Assembly: GCF_024397795.1 (NCBI RefSeq) | Contig: NZ_CP072983.1 | Coordinates: 868,001-932,000 of the forward strand | Direction: 5' to 3' | DNA length: 64,000 bases | DNA from: Lactobacillus intestinalis | GTDB taxonomy: Bacteria; Bacillota; Bacilli; Lactobacillales; Lactobacillaceae | In this document: positions 56,978 to 64,000 of the stretch, one piece after another | How positions within the stretch are numbered: position 1 is the stretch's first letter | How the letters are laid out: each line of letters opens with the position of its first letter | The notes under the pieces: generated by a model | What the model was told of the DNA's origin: nothing | Database searches by the model: none | What the model saw: only the letters and a program-made list of their open reading frames with translations | Made by a program: the position numbers and the translations under genes

Positions 56978-57850
56978 ATGAAGATTGCATTAGTTACCGA
57001 CAGTACTAGTGTCTTAACAGAACAGGAAATCAAAGAAAACAATGTAATCGTTGCACCTATTCCAATCATTATTGGAGACAAAGAATACTTAGAAGGCGTC
57101 AACATTACATCTAAGCAGCTTTTTGAAACCCAAAAGCAAGGTGCGGCATTTCCAAAAACTTCCCAACCAAGTATGGGGGAAATGATTAGTCTTTTCAATA
57201 AGCTTCATGATGAAGGCTATGAAGCTATTATCACTGTAACTTTATCAAGTGGTATCTCTGGATTTTTCCAAACTTTACAAAATGTTGCTCGCAATAATCC
57301 TGAATATCATTTATATCCTTATGATTCTAAGATGACAGTTCGTCTTCAAGGCTATCTTGTATTAGCTGCTGCCAAGATGATTAAAGCAGGCTATACACCG
57401 GAAGAAATTTTAGAGCGGTTGGACAAGATTAGAGCAACGATTGATGAATTGTTCATAGTTGATGATCTTAAGAATTTGAGTCGTGGAGGCCGTTTAAGCA
57501 ATGCAAGTGCCTTTATTGGAACCATGCTTCACATTAAACCACTTCTTACTTTTGAAGATGGAAAAATCGTAGCCTTTGATAAGATTCGCTCCTTAAAGCG
57601 TGCGGTTTCTAAAGTAGAAGATATTGCTTTAGAAAGAACTAGTAAGTTGCCCTATAAAGATAAACTTCGCTTGTTTGTTTTCCATTCTAACGATGAAAAG
57701 CAAACCGAAGGGATTAAAGAGTTTATTTTAGACAATTTCCCAGGGATGCCTGTTGATGTGGCAGAATTTAGTCCTGTAATTGCGACTCACTTAGGAGAAA
57801 AGTCAATTGCCATTGCGTGGATGATTGATATTGATAAATTAGAATTTTAA
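56978..57850 (+). CDS. DegV family fatty acid-binding protein
   Basis: The 290-residue protein has the DegV fold: MKIALVTDSTSVLT at the N-terminus, FPKTSQPSMGEM and TLSSGISGFFQT. DDLKNLSRGGRLSNASAFIG near 160 is a family hallmark. The lipid is expected between the two domains. In Firmicutes, DegV-type FakB proteins present fatty acids to the kinase FakA. Whether this one partners FakA is unknown, as no fakA is in the window. Confidence 0.9.
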   Translation: MKIALVTDSTSVLTEQEIKENNVIVAPIPIIIGDKEYLEGVNITSKQLFETQKQGAAFPKTSQPSMGEMISLFNKLHDEGYEAIITVTLSSGISGFFQTLQNVARNNPEYHLYPYDSKMTVRLQGYLVLAAAKMIKAGYTPEEILERLDKIRATIDELFIVDDLKNLSRGGRLSNASAFIGTMLHIKPLLTFEDGKIVAFDKIRSLKRAVSKVEDIALERTSKLPYKDKLRLFVFHSNDEKQTEGIKEFILDNFPGMPVDVAEFSPVIATHLGEKSIAIAWMIDIDKLEF

Positions 57851-57852
57851 GA

Positions 57853-57889
57853 ATAAAAAAGAAGTTGAGATTATCAACTTCTTTTTTAT
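57853..57889. terminator. bidirectional terminator between degV and the deaminase gene
   Basis: A perfect 16-base stem (57853-57868 with 57874-57889) has a 5-base loop. The ATAAAAAAGAAGTTGA arm gives A- and T-runs on both strands. Confidence 0.92.
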
Positions 57890-57893
57890 TTAC

Positions 57894-58892
57894 TTAAATC
57901 AAGCTTCTTAATCGAGCTTTTTCTTCTTCTGAGCAAAATGCGGCCCGAACAGCATTTAAATATAATTGACGTTCATCTCTTTTAGTTAAGTCTGTTTTTT
58001 TCTCTAGTTGCTGATATTCAAAAGGTAGATTGGTATTAGAGACCGTCATATTATCAGAATTAAGAGTAACTTTAACATCTTCGGATAATAACTTTTTAAT
58101 AGGATAGTCATCCAATTTATCAAATACTTTCGTATTTAAATTTGAAGTTGCACAACATTCCAAGGTGATTTTATCCTTAACAATTGTCTTAACTAATTCT
58201 TCATCTTCACTACAACGAATTCCATGGCCGATTCGAGTAGTTTTTAAAGCCAGAGCCTCCTTCATTGATTCTGGTCCCATTGCTTCTCCTGCGTGAATAG
58301 TGTAAGGAATATGGTAAGATCTAGCTTTGTCAAACAAGTCTTTATATTTATGAATTGCAAATTCTGGGGTCTCTGCACCGGCTAAATCGATTCCAACCAC
58401 ACCTTTATTAAGAAACTTTTTTGCCACCTCAACAGTCTCTTCATTTTCTTGATGATTATTCTTCATTCGCATACAACAAAGTAAAAAGTTTGCATGAAGA
58501 GGAGCAGTAGATTCATTTTTAATTTGCCAATTCAAGAATTTATTTCGTCCCTTAATAGCAGCTTGGACTACTTCGGTTTGAGTTAAGCCGTTTTGAGTGT
58601 GTAGTTGTGGAGCAAAGCGGATTTCCACATAAACCAGGCCTTGTTGTTTAAGTTCTTTTAATAAATCGAAAACTATCAGTTCTAAATCGCCTTGCGTTTG
58701 CATCAAAGTCAAAGGGAAGGCGAATTTTTCTAAATATTCATTCAAGTCATGACAATCATTAGACACGGATAAATGAGATTGTAATTGCATATCCGTCATC
58801 GGAGGGATGCCATGAATTTGCATTAGCTTTTTAACCGTAGAGTAGGGTAAAGAACCGTCCAAATGTAAATGAATATCAATTAATGGTTGCAT
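57894..58892 (-). CDS. add: adenosine deaminase
   Basis: This 332-residue zinc amidohydrolase has the ADA signature: IDIHLHLDGSLP with His8 and His10 as metal ligands, then HAGE, a GHG motif (RIGHGIRCS) and LNSDNMTVSNTNL for the final Asp. It converts adenosine to inosine in purine salvage. ATG 58892 is chosen with AAGGAGAG upstream. The longer frame would reach into the promoter region. Substrate preference (adenosine or adenine) is not fully settled by motif alone. Confidence 0.86.
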   Translation of the reverse strand: MQPLIDIHLHLDGSLPYSTVKKLMQIHGIPPMTDMQLQSHLSVSNDCHDLNEYLEKFAFPLTLMQTQGDLELIVFDLLKELKQQGLVYVEIRFAPQLHTQNGLTQTEVVQAAIKGRNKFLNWQIKNESTAPLHANFLLCCMRMKNNHQENEETVEVAKKFLNKGVVGIDLAGAETPEFAIHKYKDLFDKARSYHIPYTIHAGEAMGPESMKEALALKTTRIGHGIRCSEDEELVKTIVKDKITLECCATSNLNTKVFDKLDDYPIKKLLSEDVKVTLNSDNMTVSNTNLPFEYQQLEKKTDLTKRDERQLYLNAVRAAFCSEEEKARLRSLI

Positions 58893-58934
58893 AAAAAACT
58901 CTCCTTCTAAATGATAAAATGTTAAATTGTTCAT

Positions 58935-58943
58935 ATTTTACCA
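58935..58943 (-). promoter_or_regulatory. extended -10 promoter of the deaminase gene
   Basis: TG G TAAAAT on the minus strand, with TAAAAT at 58935-58940. It lies about 43 bases upstream of the ATG. Confidence 0.5.
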
Positions 58944-59015
58944 CTTATTTAGAAAGCTGTAAGCTTTATTCATTAAAAATATTATTAAATAACTACGTTT
59001 TATCAAATGGCAGTT

Positions 59016-60089
59016 TTATTGTTCGTGTTTATCCAAATTTGAAATTTCATTTAAAGCATTTCGTTGTTCTTTTTGGTTAACGTGGGTATATAAGTCTGTC
59101 GCACTCGTTCCTTTTTGACCCAATTGCTGGGCTACTAAAACTTGATCTTTGGTGACACTATATAATTCCGAAGCTAAAGTGTGACGTAATTTATGAGGGG
59201 TAAGAGGGTGGCCAAAGGCAGCAGAATATTTATTGACCATTTTCTCAATAGCATTTGTAGTCATTCTTCGAGTTTGATCGTGCCATCTAGTTAAGAAAAA
59301 GGCGTTTTCCTTATTATCAGCCAGATAACGATCTTTACGAATATTCTTATACTCAATAATATAATCAAGCGTCCATTCCGCAATTGGAACACTATCTCTT
59401 TGTCCACCTTTACGCGTTACATCGAGAATTGCATCTTTAATATTTAAATCCTGCATATTCACACCGGCACATTCAGAAACCCGAATTCCAGTTCCTAAAA
59501 TCAAAGCTACAATGGCCATATCCCGCTCTTTATTCCTTTTAAAGCCGGGGAGGGCTTGTTTATTACATTGTTGTCCGTATTCCTTATCAATGAAGTCTAA
59601 AAATTGATACTTTAAATCGCCTGTGTACATATGCGACTCGAGTACATGAGCTCGATAGTTCAAAGTTTTTGAGCTGTTCAGAGAATCAATCTTGAGCATC
59701 ACATTTCTATCAAAATATGGTTCACCATTGTTATTATCGGCGGTAACTGTCAAAAATTTAAATAAAGATCTCAAAGCGTTAATCGAACGATTAATGGTTG
59801 TAGGCGAATTCAAACGGCCTTGTTGATTTTTTATATGACCCAAGTAATCAATATAGAGCATGATGTCGTTTCGTCTAAGCTTTGCAAGTGTATCGACAGT
59901 TACATGCTGATTATCTTTAGCAGATGAAAGATTTTGGCTACGTAACCAGTCAAAGAAACGTCTGATTTCAGTAAGATATTGATATGAAGTGGTTAAAGAA
60001 TGACGGGTTCCTAAATTATATTCTTTAACAAAATCTGGCATCTTGGTTAATTCGCTTTGAATCAAATCTAAATATTTTTCTGTTTCCAA
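59016..60089 (-). CDS. xerS: tyrosine recombinase XerS
   Basis: This 357-residue tyrosine recombinase has the size of XerS, the single recombinase that resolves chromosome dimers in streptococci and relatives. The N-terminal MPDFVKEYN and SYQYLTEIRRFFDWL fit XerS. Catalytic residues include Arg203 (GTGIRVSE), His-Arg in HKLRHTL and the nucleophile Tyr334 (DLYTHV). It starts at TTG with TAGGAG 8 bases upstream. Upstream lie its extended -10 promoter and a dif-like inverted repeat. Confidence 0.86.
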   Translation of the reverse strand: METEKYLDLIQSELTKMPDFVKEYNLGTRHSLTTSYQYLTEIRRFFDWLRSQNLSSAKDNQHVTVDTLAKLRRNDIMLYIDYLGHIKNQQGRLNSPTTINRSINALRSLFKFLTVTADNNNGEPYFDRNVMLKIDSLNSSKTLNYRAHVLESHMYTGDLKYQFLDFIDKEYGQQCNKQALPGFKRNKERDMAIVALILGTGIRVSECAGVNMQDLNIKDAILDVTRKGGQRDSVPIAEWTLDYIIEYKNIRKDRYLADNKENAFFLTRWHDQTRRMTTNAIEKMVNKYSAAFGHPLTPHKLRHTLASELYSVTKDQVLVAQQLGQKGTSATDLYTHVNQKEQRNALNEISNLDKHEQ

Positions 60090-60125
60090 AAAATCAGCTC
60101 CTAGAATATTTACCTAATTTATTGA

Positions 60126-60134
60126 ATTATATCA
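60126..60134 (-). promoter_or_regulatory. extended -10 promoter of xerS
   Basis: TG A TATAAT on the minus strand (TATAAT at 60126-60131), a perfect extended -10. It lies between the start codon and the dif-like repeat. Confidence 0.55.
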
Positions 60135-60164
60135 TGAAAAAGAGCGAGAAAGAGGATTATCTAC

Positions 60165-60194
60165 CTATCATTAAAATTATAGTTTTAATGATAG
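60165..60194. other. dif-like XerS recombination site
   Basis: A perfect 12-base inverted repeat, CTATCATTAAAA and TTTTAATGATAG, surrounds a 6-base spacer TTATAG. It lies 76 bases upstream of xerS. On the minus strand the core reads AAAACTATAATTTT. From memory, this is the core of the streptococcal/lactococcal difSL sites, which also lie just upstream of xerS. There is no T-tail, so it is not a simple terminator. The assignment is by pattern and position. Confidence 0.7.
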
Positions 60195-60378
60195 CAATAG
60201 AAAAAATGCTAAGAAAAAGCTATTTTTCAGGCATATCAATAACTTATTAGCTGAATTTGGCTATCAAGATTTAATTTCTAACACAAATATTTGTAAATAT
60301 AATTTATTTGATTTAAGATATATTTTTAGTGAATTCAACTCAATCAAATTATTTAGTAAATATATTATTGATCGTTAA
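60175..60378 (+). pseudogene. possible gene remnant
   Basis: A 67-codon open stretch runs to TAA at 60378 in a very AT-rich region. It has no ATG, GTG or TTG start with an RBS. The translation (for example LAEFGYQDLISN) looks protein-like, but no family is recognised. It may be a remnant or chance. The rest of 60196-60720 is AT-rich intergenic DNA with short repeats and no gene that I can support. Confidence 0.2.
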
Positions 60379-60726
60379 GTATTTTTAGATTTTATCTAAA
60401 TAATCTATTAATATTTATAACTTTAACTATAATTATTAATTTATAGTTAAAGTTTATCTTATGTTTAATACTTTTCTGTTTAAATAATAAACTATTTATT
60501 TTAAAATATTCACTGATTGGATTAGTTGAATCTCTAATCTGTAACTATACGATTTAGTAGTTTTTAATAAAATATATTATTAATGGTATAGATACACAAT
60601 TGTTTTGATAGATTTTTATCTATATTACTTACCTATCTCACCAATTTAACAATCTATTAATACACTGTGTATTTATATAGTATGTTTTAATTTTATTAAA
60701 ATAGTCTATGTATTTTTAATTTAAAG

Positions 60727-60756
60727 TTGTATAGTCTATAGCTATAGCTTTATAAT
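60727..60756 (+). promoter_or_regulatory. promoter with palindrome upstream of the XRE regulator
   Basis: -35 TTGTAT (60727-60732), an 18-base spacer, then -10 TATAAT (60751-60756). A perfect palindrome, CTATAGCTATAG (60736-60747), sits in the spacer and could be an autoregulatory operator. Confidence 0.6.
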
Positions 60757-60779
60757 AATTGAAGGGATCGAAATGCTCT

Positions 60780-61136
60780 ATGAGTGTTAATTTAGGACAA
60801 GAAATTTCACGTCGTAGACGTGAGCAAAAATTAACTCAAGAAGATTTAGCGGAACTCAGTGATTTATCCGTTAATTTCATTTCACGTCTTGAGCGTACCA
60901 AAGATCAAAATGTAAGTATTCAAAAGCTAGATTCTATTGCTCAAGCTTTGAATACAACCACTCCAGATATTATCAACAATGCTTATCGTTCAAAGAAAGT
61001 TAAAAACGATAGTACTCCAGATAATACTCCTGTTTTTATCCAAAAAGTAACTAATGAATTAAGAAAGTTACCTGCAGATAAGGCAGAGCGTGTATGCAAA
61101 TCACTAATTGTATTGGTTAAAGAAATTAACAGTTAA
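60780..61136 (+). CDS. XRE family transcriptional regulator
   Basis: The 118-residue protein has an N-terminal Cro/CI-type helix-turn-helix: ISRRRREQKLTQEDLAELSDLSVNFISRLER (about 8-38). The C-terminal region, about 45 residues, is KLPADKAERVCKSLIVLVKEI, perhaps for dimerisation. Start ATG 60780 is chosen although GAAGGGA (60761-60767) is 12 bases away. A 5-codon frame, ATG at 60773 to TAA at 60790, is better spaced to that RBS and overlaps the start. The regulator is the only plus-strand gene between 58 and 64 kb. Confidence 0.85.
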   Translation: MSVNLGQEISRRRREQKLTQEDLAELSDLSVNFISRLERTKDQNVSIQKLDSIAQALNTTTPDIINNAYRSKKVKNDSTPDNTPVFIQKVTNELRKLPADKAERVCKSLIVLVKEINS

Positions 61137-61156
61137 TAATACAATCTACAAATAAC

Positions 61157-61192
61157 AAAAAAGACACCGCTATTAATGGCAGTGTCTTTTTT
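61157..61192. terminator. bidirectional terminator between the XRE gene and the cyclophilin gene
   Basis: Stem AAAAAAGACAC-type arm (61157-61170) pairs with GTGTCTTTTTT-type arm (61179-61192), with one mismatch and a loop of 8. A- and T-runs are on both sides. Confidence 0.85.
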
Positions 61193-61203
61193 GATTTCTT
61201 TTT

Positions 61204-61803
61204 CTAATCAGTAAATTTAGATCCAGTAACTTCAATAGTTTTAATTACTACATCCTCTAAAGGTTTATCTTGCTTATCTTTTTTAACCTTTGCAATTTTA
61301 TCAACGATATCCATACCTTCAGCAACTTGACCAAATACCGTATGTCTACCATCTAACCATGGAGTTCCACCTTGCTTATAAGCTTCGATGATCTCCTTTG
61401 GATAACCAGCAGGCTCCATTTGTTTAATCATTCGTTTAGGCATATTCTTGTTTTGCACAATGAAGAACTGACTGCCGTTAGTATTAGGACCTGAATTGGC
61501 CATGGATAAAGCTCCTCTTAAGTTGAAAAGCTCTTTTGAAAATTCATCTTGGAATGGATGGCCCCAGATACTTTCACCGCCGGTGCCATTTCCCTCTGGA
61601 TCTCCTCCTTGAATCATAAAGTCACTAATAACTCTATGAAAAACAAGACCATCATAATATCCTTTCTGAGCTAAACGCACAAAGTTTTCTACTGTCATTG
61701 GGGCTTCTTTAGGGAACAATTGAATCTTTACATCCCCTAAACTAGTTTTCATTACAGCGTATGGTTCTTTTAATTCTTCAATATTAAGTTGTGGGTAATC
61801 CAT
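61204..61803 (-). CDS. cyclophilin-type peptidyl-prolyl isomerase
   Basis: This 199-residue cyclophilin has the catalytic block [20 protein letters not shown] (Arg and Gln of the active site) and [20 protein letters not shown] sequence ([17 protein letters not shown]). It speeds cis-trans proline isomerisation in protein folding. No signal peptide is visible. ATG 61803 is chosen because AGAGGGAG lies 7 bases upstream. The longer frame starts within the terminator of ppaC. Confidence 0.93.
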   Translation of the reverse strand: MDYPQLNIEELKEPYAVMKTSLGDVKIQLFPKEAPMTVENFVRLAQKGYYDGLVFHRVISDFMIQGGDPEGNGTGGESIWGHPFQDEFSKELFNLRGALSMANSGPNTNGSQFFIVQNKNMPKRMIKQMEPAGYPKEIIEAYKQGGTPWLDGRHTVFGQVAEGMDIVDKIAKVKKDKQDKPLEDVVIKTIEVTGSKFTD

Positions 61804-61825
61804 TTTATACTCCCTCTTTCTAAAC

Positions 61826-61852
61826 AACAAAAAAGGCAACCTTTCGGCTACC
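61826..61852 (-). terminator. ppaC terminator
   Basis: On the minus strand GGTAGCC and GGTTGCC (61846-61852, 61835-61841) pair with two wobbles around a short loop. A T-run follows. It lies 15 bases after the ppaC stop. Confidence 0.75.
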
Positions 61853-61866
61853 AATTTGTCTTTTAA

Positions 61867-62802
61867 TTATCCTTCAAAAGCATTAGTTAATGGAGGAACA
61901 ACTTGCTTCTTTCTTGAAACAACGCCTGGTAACTTAACTTCAGAATCTGATAACTTCTTACCAAAGGCCTTTTCAAAAGTAGCTTTATTTTCATCGCTAC
62001 CTACTACTAAAGCTTCAGAGTCAGAATCTAAAATATTAGTAATAAGAAGCATGAACATATCATATCCATTTTCTTTTGACGCATTTTCCATAGCCTTTAA
62101 GAAAGCATCTTTACGTTCCATAGCTTCTGGAAGGTCTACAACGTTAATTTGAGCTACACGAACATTGTTGCCATTTAATTCAAAGCTCTTAGCATCTAAA
62201 TCAATTAATTCATCTTCTGACTTATCAGCAATATTAGTACCAGCTTTAAGCATTGCAAGACCGTATTCCTTGTAGTCAACACCAGCAATCTTAGCTAAAG
62301 CTTCAACAGCTGCTTTATCTTTATCAGTAGTAGTTGGAGACTTCAAAAGCAAAGTATCTGAAATAATTGCAGAAAGCATTAAACCAGCTAACTTTTCTGG
62401 GATTTCCATTTCTTGTTCATCGAACATTTCCCAAACGATAGTACTGGTACAGCCTACTGGTTCAGCACGATAGTATAAAGGATCAGCAGTATTAAAGTTC
62501 ATGATACGGTGGTGATCAACTACACGACTAACTTTAACCTTATCAATATCAGATACACTTTGTTGAGGTTCATTATGGTCAACAAGCATAACTGACTTAA
62601 CTTCATCTGATGCTGTCTTAATTACACGTGGTGCTTCAAAACCAAACTTAGCTAAAGCATAGGCAGTTTCGTCATTAGGTTCTCCAAGAGCTACAGGTTC
62701 AGTGTTGCAGCCTAACTTATTTACAAAATATGAAAATGCAATGGCAGTACCAATGGCATCAGTATCAGGATTTTGGTGACCAAAAACTAATTCTTTTTCC
62801 AT
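61867..62802 (-). CDS. ppaC: manganese-dependent inorganic pyrophosphatase
   Basis: This 311-residue DHH-family pyrophosphatase pulls biosynthesis forward by splitting PPi. Motif I is [12 protein letters not shown] with His and Asp ligands, then VDHNEPQQS and [10 protein letters not shown] (DHH). The C-terminal DHHA2 domain ends [19 protein letters not shown], with the SRKKQ signature. The full family length is present. It is transcribed after the LysR gene on the same strand, 27 bases downstream. Confidence 0.97.
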   Translation of the reverse strand: MEKELVFGHQNPDTDAIGTAIAFSYFVNKLGCNTEPVALGEPNDETAYALAKFGFEAPRVIKTASDEVKSVMLVDHNEPQQSVSDIDKVKVSRVVDHHRIMNFNTADPLYYRAEPVGCTSTIVWEMFDEQEMEIPEKLAGLMLSAIISDTLLLKSPTTTDKDKAAVEALAKIAGVDYKEYGLAMLKAGTNIADKSEDELIDLDAKSFELNGNNVRVAQINVVDLPEAMERKDAFLKAMENASKENGYDMFMLLITNILDSDSEALVVGSDENKATFEKAFGKKLSDSEVKLPGVVSRKKQVVPPLTNAFEG

Positions 62803-62829
62803 TAAAAAGATTCCTCTCTTCTTTGAATT

Positions 62830-63777
62830 TTATTCACTCTTCTCTACTAGTCTACTAGAATAATCCTTTTTATCCAAGAACTTCTGAAATTCTTTTATCA
62901 TATTTTTAACGCGTGGAATTTCCGTTTTCCCTTTTCGATATACCAAAGAAATGTCAAATTCTTTATCACCCTTTAAATAAACTGGGGTTAAAGAATTGAT
63001 ATTGTCTTCATGTTGCAAATAATAAGATTGACTAATAAAAGTATCATATTTGCTATTTTGCGCCATTTTTACATTTTGTTGAGTAGAAGAAGAAGTAATT
63101 GGTACTCTTAGCTTATTTCTACTCCCAAAAACATTTTGTATTACTCTTCTTAAATAAAAATCAGCAGGATATGCGACCCATTTACGATTATAGAATCTGC
63201 TTGGGATGCATTCTTGATATTTTTCTACTGTATCTTTATGGGTTAAAATAATCAATCGATCTTTATAGATGTTTTCTTTAGTAAATTGTGATTGAATTAC
63301 AGGATCACCTTTTGCATACATCAAAGCAAGGTCTAATTCATTATTATCAAGATACTTTAAAATATCTTGATGATTTAAAACTTCAATAGTAAGAGTAATA
63401 TTTGGATAATGTTTATGATAATCCACCAAAAAGTCAGAAAGGACTTTTCCTTCAATTGAGTTTAAAACCCCGATCGAAATATTTCCCTTATCGATTCTGG
63501 TAAAAGCTTGCACATTATCCACTACTGCACTAATGGTACCCAAGAGCTTCTCGGCAGCCACTCGCATTTCTTTTCCGGCAGCTGTTAAATATAACTTTTT
63601 GCCGGCTTGACCAAAAAGTGGTGCCCCAATAGCATGCTCTAACTTCTTAATTTGTTGAGTTAAAGCAGGTTGCGTAATCCCAAGTATTTCAGCTGCTTGG
63701 GTATAATTCATTGTGCTAACTAATTGTAAAAAATAACGTAATGATTTTGCTGAAAGTATAGTATCTGTTTTAGGCAT
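62830..63777 (-). CDS. LysR family transcriptional regulator
   Basis: The 315-residue regulator has an N-terminal winged helix: SLRYFLQLVSTMNYTQAAEILGITQPALTQQIKKLEHAIGAPLF, a textbook LysR HTH. The effector-binding domain (about 90-300) looks complete. The start is MPKTD (63777) rather than 30 codons upstream, which would place a hydrophobic tail before the HTH. The ligand is unknown. It may control the neighbouring gene cut at the right end. Confidence 0.88.
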   Translation of the reverse strand: MPKTDTILSAKSLRYFLQLVSTMNYTQAAEILGITQPALTQQIKKLEHAIGAPLFGQAGKKLYLTAAGKEMRVAAEKLLGTISAVVDNVQAFTRIDKGNISIGVLNSIEGKVLSDFLVDYHKHYPNITLTIEVLNHQDILKYLDNNELDLALMYAKGDPVIQSQFTKENIYKDRLIILTHKDTVEKYQECIPSRFYNRKWVAYPADFYLRRVIQNVFGSRNKLRVPITSSSTQQNVKMAQNSKYDTFISQSYYLQHEDNINSLTPVYLKGDKEFDISLVYRKGKTEIPRVKNMIKEFQKFLDKKDYSSRLVEKSE

Positions 63778-63849
63778 AGTGATTAGCTTCTTTCTAAAAT
63801 AATTATTTAATAATAAGCTACATCCCATAGCAAACTTTATTATCAACCT

Positions 63850-63891
63850 AAAAAATAAAAGTGTCAACGAATACGTATTGTTGACACTTTT
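63850..63891 (-). terminator. terminator of the gene cut at the right edge
   Basis: AAAAGTGTCAAC (63857-63868) and GTTGACACTTTT (63880-63891) form a perfect 12-base stem. The loop holds the self-complementary AATACGTATT. On the minus transcript a T-rich tail follows. Confidence 0.85.
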
Positions 63892-63907
63892 GAAACGGTT
63901 TCAGATT

Positions 63908-64000
63908 TTAGAATAATTCAGATACATTCTCATTTTTATCACTAGTTGGTCGACCTAATTCTAGTCTAATAGGCGTTCCATCTACTGAAGGATCCAATAC
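63908..64000 (-). CDS. C-terminal fragment of an unidentified protein (partial)
   Basis: Thirty codons and a stop are visible at the window edge. They read DPSVDGTPIRLELGRP and end SELF. This is a real open end followed by a strong terminator. I do not recognise the family from this fragment. It is divergent from nothing here and lies upstream of the LysR gene on the same strand. Confidence 0.6.
   Translation of the reverse strand, partial: VLDPSVDGTPIRLELGRPTSDKNENVSELF

Noticed and set aside
60165..60194. Rho-independent terminator for a plus-strand transcript
   Set aside because: There is no GC-rich stem, the spacer is 6 bases and no T-run follows. No gene ends just before it on the plus strand.
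63891..63903. CcpA cre site
   Set aside because: The spacing is one base short of the cre consensus and it sits downstream of a gene.
1..64000. CRISPR arrays, insertion sequences, prophage and tRNA genes
   Set aside because: No regularly spaced direct repeats, transposase, phage gene block or tRNA cloverleaf was seen on reading.

Overview
The window is a low-GC Firmicutes chromosome segment, almost certainly a Lactobacillus of the acidophilus/johnsonii/gasseri type. The evidence is the AT-rich codon use, the mevalonate route to isoprenoids, a XerS-type single recombinase, RecU, GpsB, TseB and RqcH, and gene orders shared with Bacillus and other lactobacilli. Species assignment is inference. 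No insertion sequence, prophage, CRISPR array, tRNA or 16S/23S rRNA gene is visible. Coding density is high. Terminator hairpins with T-runs separate most operons, and many promoters are of the extended -10 (TGnTATAAT) type.

Layout. 0-7 kb: end of era, recO, a glycine T-box, glyQ-glyS, dnaG and rpoD (the macromolecular synthesis region). 7-8.1 kb (minus): an anchored M23 peptidase and a NUDIX hydrolase. 8.2-11 kb: trmK, a Nif3-like protein and pepT. 11.2-15.6 kb: a YtrA-type GntR regulator, one ABC ATPase and four tandem paralogous membrane subunits. 15.7-16.5 kb (minus): a small protein and signal peptidase lepB. 16.6-19.7 kb: a methyltransferase-like protein, a one-ectodomain permease-like membrane protein and an RsmF-type rRNA methyltransferase. 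19.7-21.5 kb (minus): a cytoplasmic FAD/FMN oxidoreductase. 21.6-25.7 kb (minus): mevalonate kinase, decarboxylase, phosphomevalonate kinase and IPP isomerase. 25.7-38.8 kb: addB-addA-dinG-tseB-asnS-dnaD-nth. 38.8-41.8 kb (minus): pbp1A and recU. 41.9-46.1 kb: ypsA, gpsB, rnpB, a THUMP methyltransferase, a phosphoesterase and a small membrane protein. 46.1-47 kb (minus): an orphan RelE-like toxin and tpx. 47.2-54.6 kb: fhs, lspA, an RluD-type pseudouridine synthase and a carA-carB pair. 54.6-56.3 kb (minus): rqcH. 56.5-57.9 kb: a MarR regulator and a DegV protein. From 57.9 kb on, almost everything is on the minus strand: adenosine deaminase, xerS, cyclophilin, ppaC, LysR and a cut gene. The exception is a small XRE regulator.

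The most striking observation is the carA-carB pair at 50.3-54.6 kb. Both genes are intact, full length and translationally coupled. Yet CarA has lost the catalytic Cys and His of its glutaminase, and CarB has lost the Gln/Glu/Asn metal ligands in both ATP-grasp halves. This looks like a retained carbamoyl-phosphate synthetase pseudoenzyme complex rather than a decaying pseudogene. A second theme is iron independence in DNA repair: AddB and endonuclease III both lack their [4Fe-4S] cysteines while their surroundings are conserved. A third is a perfect 12-6-12 inverted repeat just upstream of xerS that looks like the dif site of single-recombinase systems. It coincides with the switch in dominant gene strand, so this window may span the replication terminus.
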